Below, in pieces: positions 17,766-42,289 of a stretch of DNA of 64,000 nucleotides. This DNA comes from Brevibacillus porteri (lineage in GTDB: Bacteria > Bacillota > Bacilli > Brevibacillales > Brevibacillaceae): positions 310,001 to 374,000 of the forward strand of contig NZ_PXZO01000002.1 of assembly GCF_003013475.1 (NCBI RefSeq), given 5' to 3'. Under the pieces are notes generated by a model. The model worked only from the letters and a program-made list of their open reading frames with translations, had not been told where the DNA came from and searched no databases. How positions within the stretch are numbered: position 1 is the first letter of the stretch; every line of letters starts with the position of its first letter. The position numbers and the translations under genes were made by a program.

Positions 17766-19049
17766 TCAAGCAGACTTGTCTGTCGCAACCACCTGTTCTT
17801 CTTTTTTCTTAAAGTATTGACTCACTTGTTTGTTCAGATGAGCGATCAAGGCGATCACGAAAATGACGGCACCTGAGGCCAACAAGAGATACGGCCAGTA
17901 AACGGCCTCCAGTAAAATACCGTACAACCAGATCCCAAACGGTACGGCCACTCCGGTAAAAGTCCCGACCACGCCAAACATGCTGGCACGCAAATGCTCA
18001 GGCGTGTTCAATTGAACAAAGGTAAAGATCGGGATGTTCCCCATGGAGTTGAAGATGGCGGAGACCAATAAAATCCCGACAAACACGCCCGTAATGATCC
18101 ACGAGGCGTTACTCATTTCCGGAACAAAAATCGGAAAGATCCACGTCATCAAGAGAATCCCTTGCACTTGAATCAAAAGGAAGATTTTATTCTCAACGTA
18201 TTTGCTCACCTTTTTCATAGAGACAATAGCCGCTCCGATAATGATCCCGATAAACCAGGAGGACTGAATAAAGGAGAATTGCTCCATCGATACTTTTTCC
18301 ACTCGATAGGCAATATGCAGCAGCCCTACATACATGAGCGGAGGGAAAATAAAGTTGAGCACAAGGAAAATCAGGAACAAGTACTTGATGACGACCTGTT
18401 CACGGATATATTGGAAGACTTCCTTGATTGTTTCTATATAGCTTTGCGTTGTCTCCTGTACAACCTCGGTCTTGCGGAAACGGAGGAACATCTGCATGAT
18501 CCCTGCTCCGATAAAAGAAAGGCCATCAATCAGCAAAATCATTTCCATCCCGACTAACCCGTAGGCAACCGCCCCTACCAAAGGACCCGCTACATTGAGA
18601 ATGGCACTGATCGCTTGATAAATAGAGTTCATACTTCCTACTCTTTCTTCGTCTACCAGCTCAGGAATGGATGCTTGCAAAGCGAGATACGTAAAGGCCT
18701 GAATGGTACTGATCACGAAGGCGTATCCGACAAACAGCCATAGATTCGTGGGAAACTGAAGGAAAAACAGTAAAAACAAGAGAACGAGCGCACCGCTTAG
18801 CAGCTCGGTGACAACCATGATTTTTTTCTTGTTGTGTCTATCAATATAGGCGCCTGCAAAAATATTAATCAGCACCCCTGGCAAGTACGAAAAGCCCAAA
18901 ACAGTTGCAAATGCAGCGGAAGAACCCGTCACATCCGCAATGTACAGAGCAAGAGCAAATTTGTAGACACCGCTACCTAATTCTGTGATAAAACGAGTAA
19001 AAGAAAAGAGAAAAATATTTAATCCGTATCCGTATGATTGGTTGCCCAT
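17766..19049 (-). CDS. MFS exporter (MFS_3/EntS-like)
   Basis: A 427-residue, roughly 12-helix transporter. The typical loop DRHNKKKIMVVTELLSGALV lies near 60. MFS_3 members often export siderophores, peptides or macrolides and are common next to NRPS genes. GGGAGGTTAAG precedes the ATG at 19049; the longer frame to 19154 lacks a site. It lies between the second NRPS (138-base gap) and the adaptor (28-base gap) on one strand, so export of the lipopeptide or an intermediate is likely. No promoter is evident in the 138-base gap. Confidence 0.85.
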   Translation of the reverse strand: MGNQSYGYGLNIFLFSFTRFITELGSGVYKFALALYIADVTGSSAAFATVLGFSYLPGVLINIFAGAYIDRHNKKKIMVVTELLSGALVLLFLLFFLQFPTNLWLFVGYAFVISTIQAFTYLALQASIPELVDEERVGSMNSIYQAISAILNVAGPLVGAVAYGLVGMEMILLIDGLSFIGAGIMQMFLRFRKTEVVQETTQSYIETIKEVFQYIREQVVIKYLFLIFLVLNFIFPPLMYVGLLHIAYRVEKVSMEQFSFIQSSWFIGIIIGAAIVSMKKVSKYVENKIFLLIQVQGILLMTWIFPIFVPEMSNASWIITGVFVGILLVSAIFNSMGNIPIFTFVQLNTPEHLRASMFGVVGTFTGVAVPFGIWLYGILLEAVYWPYLLLASGAVIFVIALIAHLNKQVSQYFKKKEEQVVATDKSA

Positions 19050-19187
19050 CTTAACCTCCCTGAATAGTAATCCCTCTAGGTGAAGATCTATATTTCGGCA
19101 AGATGAACCCGCTACACCCCACGGACAATAAATCCGGAATAGAGCGGAATCCATCTGCCGATTTCCAATACGATTCCTAGGCGATTC

Positions 19188-22100
19188 TTAGCGTATGACT
19201 AGAGGCGATCCTATCAATTTTTTCGCTTCCTCCTCCAAGATCACTCGCAGCTTCCTTTCATCCTCGCTATATGGCAAAGCCATAAAAATAGTCATTTTGC
19301 CCATGGATGCATAGGAAGCCTCAAAGAGAATACGTTTCTTTCCTTTTATAAACAGGTGATCGTATTCACTTGGTTGACTCTTGTTCTGCTCACCCAGAAA
19401 GTTACAAATAATAGGCGTCATCTGCATGGATTGGATGAGTGAGTGATTAGAAAGAGGATAGTTTTCCGTTACACCATGATTTTGTACGAGATTGGTGAAA
19501 TGAATGTTCCTCTCCTTTGCGAGATCCAACCGAGCTTTCACATACGTTTCCAACTCATCCAGACTCGACGCTGGATCAATATGAAGCGGAATATGATCGA
19601 TGCACTCGCCAAGCACATCGAAGAAATGGTTCCCCATAAAGGATCTGCCAAAGTTCATGAGGAAGATGGGTGCCTTTTGGACTCCATAACTTCTTTCGCA
19701 AAATCTGGCTAAAAGAGCAATCGGAATCCGTGCATTTTCTGTCTCCTGCGGGTTGTCCATATCCAGTTCGCAGGTAACAATCGTGTAGCCGTCCAAAGCG
19801 GATGAAGATGCGAGCTGTCTTTCTATGGACAAAAGACTATTCTCAAATGCGTGAAGTTCAAATTCCTCCATGAGCTGTTGATCTTCGATTCCGATTGGAC
19901 CTTTGGTAATTTGCTGGACGAAATCCCAATACGTATTCCGATCATTTTCCGAGAGCTCTGTACCATTCTCCAACGCTTCGTAATACAGGTTCATGTCGTT
20001 TTGCAGAACCTCACTGCTAATAAAATCAAAAATGAGATGCGATGCCGGGAATAGGAACGAGTACTCTTTCTCGCTCTCTTTCAGCAAGATCACTTTGTAA
20101 GACAAAGAACCGATCGAATCATGCTGCTTGTAAAAATATTCGCTCAGTAAAAGTTGGCGCACCGCTTCTTTTCTGTCATCCGAGTCGCTCGATACATCAA
20201 CAACAGGGAGCGCAATCTCACTAGGGCAAGGATATTCTTTCCAATATGGCTCTTCTTCTTCAAAAGCCAACGTGCATCGCAGTAAATGATGCCGCTCCAG
20301 GACTTTACGAAATGCCTTTTCCAGTGTCTTAGGATCGATCATCCGCTCAAAGCGAATCACTGTTCCAGAAATGTCCTTTTCCTGTACATGATAGCGCTGT
20401 GAAGGTGACAGCGGCTGTCTGATAAAAGTCTGCTGAGTGACGATCGCCTCCGAATAACGGAGGAGCTTCTGATCGAGTTCGTTGACGAGTCGCTCCTGCC
20501 ATGGCAACGATTCATTCTCATCTAGTGCAGCCTCTTGGATATCATTCCTCTCTTTTTCCCATGCTTTTTGCGAGAGATCCAGATATTGGATTGCGTGCGG
20601 CTGAATTGCAGGATCACAAGACTTACGCAATACGGACAGTATTTCTTGGTGTTTGTCCCGCGCATTTTCCTCCACGTACAGAACAGCTCGATGCTTGTTG
20701 CCGAAGGGCAACTCTACATAGTTGCTTCGCACTTGAAAATGAGCGTAAATCAAGGTTTCCAGCTCTTTTTTATCTTGCGCTTTTGTGGTGCGAACTCGGT
20801 TTACTGTATCTACATATCCTGCTAGCGCTCTGACTGTGTCATATTGGAAGATCGTTTGAATCTTTACTTCTATTCCTTCCTTATGAAGTCGCGCTACCAG
20901 TTGGATCGCTTTGATAGAATGCCCGCCCAGATCATAAAAATGGTCATCCACACTGATTTCCTGTAGGTCGAGCACTTCTTTCCAAATTTCCGCCAGCCTA
21001 ATCTCCTGCTCTGTAACAGGTGGATTCATCTGCTTACTTGCCTCCCTGATCATGGCAGGCTCAGGTAATGCTTTCCGATCTATTTTTCCGTTTGGTGTTA
21101 TAGGCATTCTCTCAAGGACGTGGATATACGTTGGTACCATATAGGCCGGAAGGGTGGCCAAAAGCTCCTGACGCAAATCTCTGTTCCAATCAGGCTGTTC
21201 CCAGACCAGATAAGCGATCAAGCAGGCATCTCCTCCCTGCTCTTTTTTGGCCAACACGACCGCTTCCTTCACTCCTGCCTGGGATAGGATCACGTTTTCA
21301 ACCTCATCAAGCTCGATACGAAAACCACGTATCTTGACCTGGTTGTCCATTCGCCCCAAATATTCCAGACTTCCATCCGCAAGCCATTTCACCATATCTC
21401 CCGTCTTGTAGAGCCTCGAACCGGCCATAAACGGATCTGCCACAAATTTCTCGTTCGTCAATTCCTCGCGATTGATGTAGCCATCAGCGACACTAATACC
21501 CGCGATTGCCAGCTCACCAGGAATTCCCTGGGGCTGCAAATGACCGTGCGCATCTAACACGTATACTTTTGTGTTGGCAATGGGCTTTCCGATTGGCACT
21601 TGCTGCGGCAGCCTCTCTTGCCCTTCATACGTCCAAGTCGTCGCACAAATCGTTGTTTCGGTTGGACCGTATGCATTGATGTATCGGCAATGCCCGCTCC
21701 ATTTATGGACAAGCTCCCAGTTTGCCGCGGAGCCTGCGGTGATTAACGTTTTCAATTTCGGGAAATTTTCCGGCTCCAAATACGTAACAAAGGTAGGTGG
21801 AAGCGTCGCGACTGTTACTTCATGCCGTAGCAGATACTCACTGAAAGCCTGCGGATCGAGTACGACATCCTTTGAAACAATGACCAATCTCGCCCCAGTC
21901 AATACCCCCATCGTAAACTCCCAGACAGAGGCATCAAAAGAGATGCTGGCAAACTGCAACACCTTGTCCTTTTGGGTGATCCCGAGATCGTTGATGAAAA
22001 ACTGCTGGAGGTTGGCGATTCCGACGTGGTGCAGCCTTACCCCCTTTGGCTTCCCCGTTGACCCGGATGTATAAATGACGTAGGCCAGGTCAATGGAACG

Positions 22101-23912
22101 ATGAAGGATCTGTAGAACAGGTGAAACATCGTTGTATACGCTCCTATCATCAAGATTGATCAATGTTGCTGCTGGGAGAATACGCTCTGCATACGATACC
22201 GTCGGATCATGGACCAAAACAATACTGGCCCCGCTATCTTCGATCATATAGCTGATCCGTTCGCTCGGATGGTCGGTACTAATTGGAAGAAAGGCACCGC
22301 CCGCTTTTAAAACGGCCAAGATGGCGAGGCTGTATGCAGTAGAGCGCTCTACCATCACAGCAACAATGCTGCCTGGTTTTACCCCTTTCTCACGCAGCAC
22401 GTGGGCCAGCGCATCGGATTTGTCATCTAATTCCTGATACGTGTATGTTCCTTCCTGATCTACCACGGCAAAATGATCCGGTCCCTTTTTGACCTGTTCC
22501 TTAAATAGCTGGTCAATGGTTAGCGTTTGATCAACCAGCATCTCTGTGTCATTCCATTGTTGCAGAATGAGAGCCTGCTCCTCGTCTGTGACCATTTGCA
22601 TTTTTGCAATCGGCTGATCAGGATTACGGACGATACTTTGAATCAACTGATTCATGTGCGCCCGTACTTTTTGCATATAGGTATCGCTGTAAGCAAGTGC
22701 ATTATAGATAAAGTGAATTTCTAATTCCTTTCCGGGAATAATGCACAAGTTGAAGTCGTAGCTGGTTTGCTCATATCCTTGGACATCCGTGATTCCGAAT
22801 AAACCACCTTTTCCATCTTCGTCGAATGCCTCTTCCGTCAATGGATAGTTTTCAAAGACCATGAGATGCTGAATCAGGTTTTGTTTTAATGCGGTTTCGG
22901 ACTGAATATCCGCCAGAGACAAGTATTGGTAGCTGCTTGTGGCTGTGAAAAACTGTTGCACCTGCCGAAGCAACTCTGAAAATGTCTGTTTGCCTTCACT
23001 GCGAATTCGCATTGGGATCGTGTTGACAAACAATCCAACCATTTCTTCTACGCCAACGAGCTCAGAAGGACGTCCCGAAACGACTGATCCGAAGACAACA
23101 TCATTGGCATAATTGTATCGTTGCAACAACAATCCCCAGAGGGAATGAAAGATGATGCTCAGTGTTACATCATTTGATCTCGCTAACTGCTCCAAACGGG
23201 CAGTCGTTTCCCGATCCATGCGAAATACGATCGATTCTCGTTGGTACCCCTTACCGGTTGAAATCGTTTCAACCGGTAAAGGAGATTGCTGATCAAATCC
23301 ATCCAAGCTATCTCGCCAGAACGAGAGTCCCTCTTGTTTGTTTTGCTTGCCAAGCCAAGTGACATAGGTACTGAAAGAATACGGTGGAGCCAGCTCAGCC
23401 TTCTTATTTTGAAGATAAGAGCGATAGATATGGAAAAAGTCTTTTGCGACAATCCCCAGGCACCAGCCATCCATAATAATATGGTGGAAGCTCCACACCA
23501 TCTTGTATTTTGATTCGCTCAATTTCATAACGGTAATCCGAAACAACAGATCTTTTTCCAGATCAAATCTCTTGCCCCGATCCCTTACAAGAAATTGCTC
23601 CACAAATGCTTCTTGTTCATCCTGAGTCAGGTCAGAGATGTCCTCGATCTGAATAGCTGCTTCTCTTTGCTTCAACACGATCTGCAGAGGCTTTTTACTT
23701 TCTTTATAGTGAAAGACTGTTCGCAGGATATCGAATCTTTCAACGAGGTCGCGAAAGCTCTGATCAAGGAGATCAAGCCGCAACGACTCCTCCATCGTAA
23801 TCACCGTTTGTTCGAAGTGAACCTCTGATTCAGGATGAAGGATAAAGTGATACAGCATGCCTTCCTGCATAGGTGTCAAGCGGTATATATTTTTAATCTG
23901 AACACCATTCAA
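19188..23912 (-). CDS. NRPS termination module: C-A(Phe)-PCP-terminal C-like domain
   Basis: 1574 residues. It begins with a COM-acceptor-like N-terminus and IYRLTPMQEGMLYH, usual for C domains that follow an E domain. The C domain (about 10-440) has HHIIMDG. The A domain (about 465-960) gives D-A-W-T-I-A-A-I-C at the specificity positions, identical to the GrsA/TycA phenylalanine code. The PCP serine is at 999 (GGHSIKAIQL). From about 1090 to the end is a degenerate condensation-type domain with SHLIFDF: H1292 and D1296 are kept, while the first His and the Gly are lost. There is no thioesterase and no E domain. The start is TTG, 16 bases past the upstream stop. A GGTGAT site in that gap suggests translational coupling. 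Confidence 0.93.
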   Translation of the reverse strand: MNGVQIKNIYRLTPMQEGMLYHFILHPESEVHFEQTVITMEESLRLDLLDQSFRDLVERFDILRTVFHYKESKKPLQIVLKQREAAIQIEDISDLTQDEQEAFVEQFLVRDRGKRFDLEKDLLFRITVMKLSESKYKMVWSFHHIIMDGWCLGIVAKDFFHIYRSYLQNKKAELAPPYSFSTYVTWLGKQNKQEGLSFWRDSLDGFDQQSPLPVETISTGKGYQRESIVFRMDRETTARLEQLARSNDVTLSIIFHSLWGLLLQRYNYANDVVFGSVVSGRPSELVGVEEMVGLFVNTIPMRIRSEGKQTFSELLRQVQQFFTATSSYQYLSLADIQSETALKQNLIQHLMVFENYPLTEEAFDEDGKGGLFGITDVQGYEQTSYDFNLCIIPGKELEIHFIYNALAYSDTYMQKVRAHMNQLIQSIVRNPDQPIAKMQMVTDEEQALILQQWNDTEMLVDQTLTIDQLFKEQVKKGPDHFAVVDQEGTYTYQELDDKSDALAHVLREKGVKPGSIVAVMVERSTAYSLAILAVLKAGGAFLPISTDHPSERISYMIEDSGASIVLVHDPTVSYAERILPAATLINLDDRSVYNDVSPVLQILHRSIDLAYVIYTSGSTGKPKGVRLHHVGIANLQQFFINDLGITQKDKVLQFASISFDASVWEFTMGVLTGARLVIVSKDVVLDPQAFSEYLLRHEVTVATLPPTFVTYLEPENFPKLKTLITAGSAANWELVHKWSGHCRYINAYGPTETTICATTWTYEGQERLPQQVPIGKPIANTKVYVLDAHGHLQPQGIPGELAIAGISVADGYINREELTNEKFVADPFMAGSRLYKTGDMVKWLADGSLEYLGRMDNQVKIRGFRIELDEVENVILSQAGVKEAVVLAKKEQGGDACLIAYLVWEQPDWNRDLRQELLATLPAYMVPTYIHVLERMPITPNGKIDRKALPEPAMIREASKQMNPPVTEQEIRLAEIWKEVLDLQEISVDDHFYDLGGHSIKAIQLVARLHKEGIEVKIQTIFQYDTVRALAGYVDTVNRVRTTKAQDKKELETLIYAHFQVRSNYVELPFGNKHRAVLYVEENARDKHQEILSVLRKSCDPAIQPHAIQYLDLSQKAWEKERNDIQEAALDENESLPWQERLVNELDQKLLRYSEAIVTQQTFIRQPLSPSQRYHVQEKDISGTVIRFERMIDPKTLEKAFRKVLERHHLLRCTLAFEEEEPYWKEYPCPSEIALPVVDVSSDSDDRKEAVRQLLLSEYFYKQHDSIGSLSYKVILLKESEKEYSFLFPASHLIFDFISSEVLQNDMNLYYEALENGTELSENDRNTYWDFVQQITKGPIGIEDQQLMEEFELHAFENSLLSIERQLASSSALDGYTIVTCELDMDNPQETENARIPIALLARFCERSYGVQKAPIFLMNFGRSFMGNHFFDVLGECIDHIPLHIDPASSLDELETYVKARLDLAKERNIHFTNLVQNHGVTENYPLSNHSLIQSMQMTPIICNFLGEQNKSQPSEYDHLFIKGKKRILFEASYASMGKMTIFMALPYSEDERKLRVILEEEAKKLIGSPLVIR

Positions 23913-23928
23913 ACCTCATCACCATCTA

Positions 23929-40208
<16,280 letters not shown>

Positions 40209-40249
40209 AAGGCTTTCACCCGCTCTTTGGAAAGAGAGGTGGAAGCCTT
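40209..40249 (-). terminator. Terminator of the phosphatase gene
   Basis: On the minus strand AAGGCTTCCACC pairs with GGGTGAAAGCCTT around an inner CTCTTT/AAAGAG, followed by TTTTTG. It also insulates the lipopeptide operon from upstream transcription. Confidence 0.85.
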
Positions 40250-40262
40250 CGTTCTTGTTTTA

Positions 40263-40943
40263 TTACTCTACCGAGTAAACCTTTCGGCTAGGCAGTTCCA
40301 AGCAATGCAGACGGCCGCCGTATACGGCCCCGCCGTCAATGCCGATGATTTTATTTTCTCCGTAAAACACATCATGTTTACCGTGCAAGTAACTGGTTGG
40401 CGTGTGACCAAAAATAACAGTCTTCTCACCCTGGTAACCTTTATGGAACTCATCACGTATCCACATCAGCAGGTACGGGTCAGTCTCTGCAACTGGAGTC
40501 TCGGGATGTACACCCCCGTGAACAAAAATATAATCATCGGTTTCATAATAGCAGTTCAAGCCAGCCAAAAATTCCAGATGCTCTTTGACTGAAGAGGTGA
40601 TTTCCAAGGCCTCCGGTGCACCAGACTCCGTATCTGCTGCGGCATGACCATAGCTCGCTAACGTCTTTTGTGCGCCGTTTCGGAACCATCGTTCGATAAA
40701 GACAGGGTCTTGCTCGAATGATTTAACCATCATATGATCATGGTTGCCCATCAACACGATTGCTCCTTCTGCATGGAGCTGTTTTACCTTGTCGACGACC
40801 CCCTTCGACGCTGGTCCACGGTCTACATAATCACCTAGCAGGATCAATTGATCGTCTTGTGGATCGTACTGAACTTGCTCCATCAACGATTCCAGTTTGT
40901 CCAATTCCCCATGAATATCGCTGATTGCCAACAATCTTTTCAT
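40263..40943 (-). CDS. Calcineurin-like metallophosphatase (PrpE/ApaH-like, PPP family)
   Basis: A 226-residue metallophosphoesterase. The full metal-site series is present: SDIHGE (near 8), LGDYVDRGP (near 36) and MGNHDHMM (near 65), with later HGGVHP and FGHTPT histidines. The family includes serine/threonine protein phosphatases and diadenosine tetraphosphatases. Bacillus PrpE has this size and pattern. GAAGGGTG precedes the ATG. It is a single-gene unit with a strong terminator. Whether the natural substrate is a phosphoprotein or a dinucleotide cannot be decided here. Confidence 0.88.
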   Translation of the reverse strand: MKRLLAISDIHGELDKLESLMEQVQYDPQDDQLILLGDYVDRGPASKGVVDKVKQLHAEGAIVLMGNHDHMMVKSFEQDPVFIERWFRNGAQKTLASYGHAAADTESGAPEALEITSSVKEHLEFLAGLNCYYETDDYIFVHGGVHPETPVAETDPYLLMWIRDEFHKGYQGEKTVIFGHTPTSYLHGKHDVFYGENKIIGIDGGAVYGGRLHCLELPSRKVYSVE

Positions 40944-41066
40944 CCTACACCCTTCTTTCGCTCGTCTGCAGCTTCTCTTTCGTTACTGTCCCATCACCCT
41001 ATTGTACGCCCCATTTCACCTGATTGCCAGCATGTCTGTCCCTCGAAAGCTTGTAAACGTGAAAAA

Positions 41067-41101
41067 AGCCCAGGCCCAAAATCATATATCAGGCCAAGGC
41101 T
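41067..41101 (-). terminator. Terminator of the nitroreductase gene
   Basis: On the minus strand AGCCTTGGCC and GGCCTGGGCT pair with two mismatches around an AT-rich loop, followed by TTTTTTC. It lies 18 bases after the stop. Confidence 0.8.
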
Positions 41102-41118
41102 ATTCCATTTCTCCATGC

Positions 41119-41766
41119 TTATTTACTCGGCATTTCATTCCAGAACGTAATTTCTTCTACATCCAGGCGAGTAGTCGGATGACCAGGCTCAGCCGCTTTG
41201 CCAACTGCAATCAACATGACCGTTTCATATTGATCCGGGATTTGGAAAGCTTCTTTGAATTTCTCGCTGTCATAGCCTCCCATTGGCACCGTGTCATACC
41301 CTCTTGCCTTGGCAACGAGCATCAATTGCATCGAGACGAGACCTCCGTCTACCAAAGCAATTTCCTTGATGATGGCTCGATCCCGATTCTCATAACGCTT
41401 GTTGATGTTGTCGATGAGTGTAGCTTTTACTTCCTCTGTCATGTAGCCTGCTTCGACGGCTTTTTTGTAAATGCTCCCGGCTTGCTTGTAGCCCTCATAG
41501 TCTGCCAGCACTGCAATAATCGCAGCAGCCTCAACCACTTGCTTTTGGTTAAATGCGATGGGGAGCAGCTTCTCTTTCAATGGCTGTTCATCGATAATCA
41601 AAAACCGCCATGGCTGGAGGTTGGAGCTTGAAGGTGCCAAGGTCGCTTCCTTAAGCATTTCCTTTAGTTCATCCCGCGAGATTTTTGCTGTTGAATCGTA
41701 ATGACGTACGGAACGACGCTCCCGAATGACGTCGATAAAAGCCTTTTGGTCGATGACTTTTTCCAT
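41119..41766 (-). CDS. Nitroreductase-family flavoprotein
   Basis: A 215-residue FMN-dependent oxidoreductase. The family N-terminus is clear: IRERRSVRHYDS near 15, then EATLAPSSSNLQPWRFLI near 40. The C-terminal GYDTVPMGGYD and IAVGKAAEPGH are also typical. Members reduce nitro compounds, quinones or other electrophiles with NAD(P)H. GGAGGATGGAATC precedes the ATG. Overlapping palindromes lie upstream at 41800-41814, suggesting control by a MarR/HxlR-type redox sensor such as those acting on Bacillus nitroreductases. It is transcribed alone. Confidence 0.9.
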   Translation of the reverse strand: MEKVIDQKAFIDVIRERRSVRHYDSTAKISRDELKEMLKEATLAPSSSNLQPWRFLIIDEQPLKEKLLPIAFNQKQVVEAAAIIAVLADYEGYKQAGSIYKKAVEAGYMTEEVKATLIDNINKRYENRDRAIIKEIALVDGGLVSMQLMLVAKARGYDTVPMGGYDSEKFKEAFQIPDQYETVMLIAVGKAAEPGHPTTRLDVEEITFWNEMPSK

Positions 41767-41799
41767 GATTCCATCCTCCAGTGATAAGTATGCAAATCC

Positions 41800-41814
41800 A
41801 GTAAGTTACTAACT
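41800..41814. promoter_or_regulatory. Overlapping palindromes upstream of the nitroreductase
   Basis: AGTAA-G-TTACT (41800-41810) and AGTTA-C-TAACT (41804-41814) are perfect 5-bp inverted repeats that share bases. They lie 34 bases upstream of the nitroreductase start. Sites of this AGTAA/TTACT character are reported for DUF24/MarR redox regulators of nitroreductases in Bacillus; the identification is by resemblance only. Confidence 0.45.
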
Positions 41815-41887
41815 TTATTACACAACAACTCGTGTTCAAACTGTATCACATACTCCAATTCGCTGGCAATCTTTTTGTATGCAAAAA

Positions 41888-41946
41888 AACGCTTTGGCAA
41901 AACGACTCACATCCTGTCATAAATGCAAGCGCGTCACCAAAGCGTT
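41888..41946 (-). terminator. Terminator after the parC-distal small gene
   Basis: AACGCTTTGG and CCAAAGCGTT pair perfectly across a loop of about 39 bases. On the minus strand the stem is followed by TTTTTTT. It begins 6 bases after the stop of the 41953 gene, so it probably ends the parE-parC-small gene unit. Confidence 0.8.
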
Positions 41947-41952
41947 TATTTG

Positions 41953-42273
41953 TTAAACCGGAGAAAAAGCGGATAGAACGGCTGGCTGTCTCACGGTGTC
42001 TCCATTCGGGAGCTCGACAACGAGATAGCCACTCCCTTCGTCCTCAGCTGCTTCCCAACTCAATGAAAAAGCTTTCCGGCTAAATGCATCCTCTTCGTCC
42101 AGACAACTAAGCATCGTCGTCAATGTGTCAGACGTAATCGGCACAGGCACACTTACTCCTTGGTCTTGTGGAAGAGAGAGCAGTTTCGGAGCGTCTTCGA
42201 AATATTGCACAGTATCGAGGAGCAGAGAAACCTGCTGCCAGCTTAGCGGTGAAACAAAGGCTTCAAACGCCAT
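41953..42273 (-). CDS. Hypothetical protein downstream of parC (106 aa)
   Basis: I do not recognise a family. The protein is acidic and soluble, with no signal or membrane segment: MAFEAFVSPLSWQQVSLLLD at the start and a predicted beta-rich end (GYLVVELPNGDTVRQPAVLS). It begins 16 bases after the parC stop and ends at a strong terminator, so it is very likely cotranscribed with parE-parC. A link to topoisomerase IV function is unproven. Confidence 0.7.
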   Translation of the reverse strand: MAFEAFVSPLSWQQVSLLLDTVQYFEDAPKLLSLPQDQGVSVPVPITSDTLTTMLSCLDEEDAFSRKAFSLSWEAAEDEGSGYLVVELPNGDTVRQPAVLSAFSPV

Positions 42274-42289
42274 CTATTCATCATTCCTT

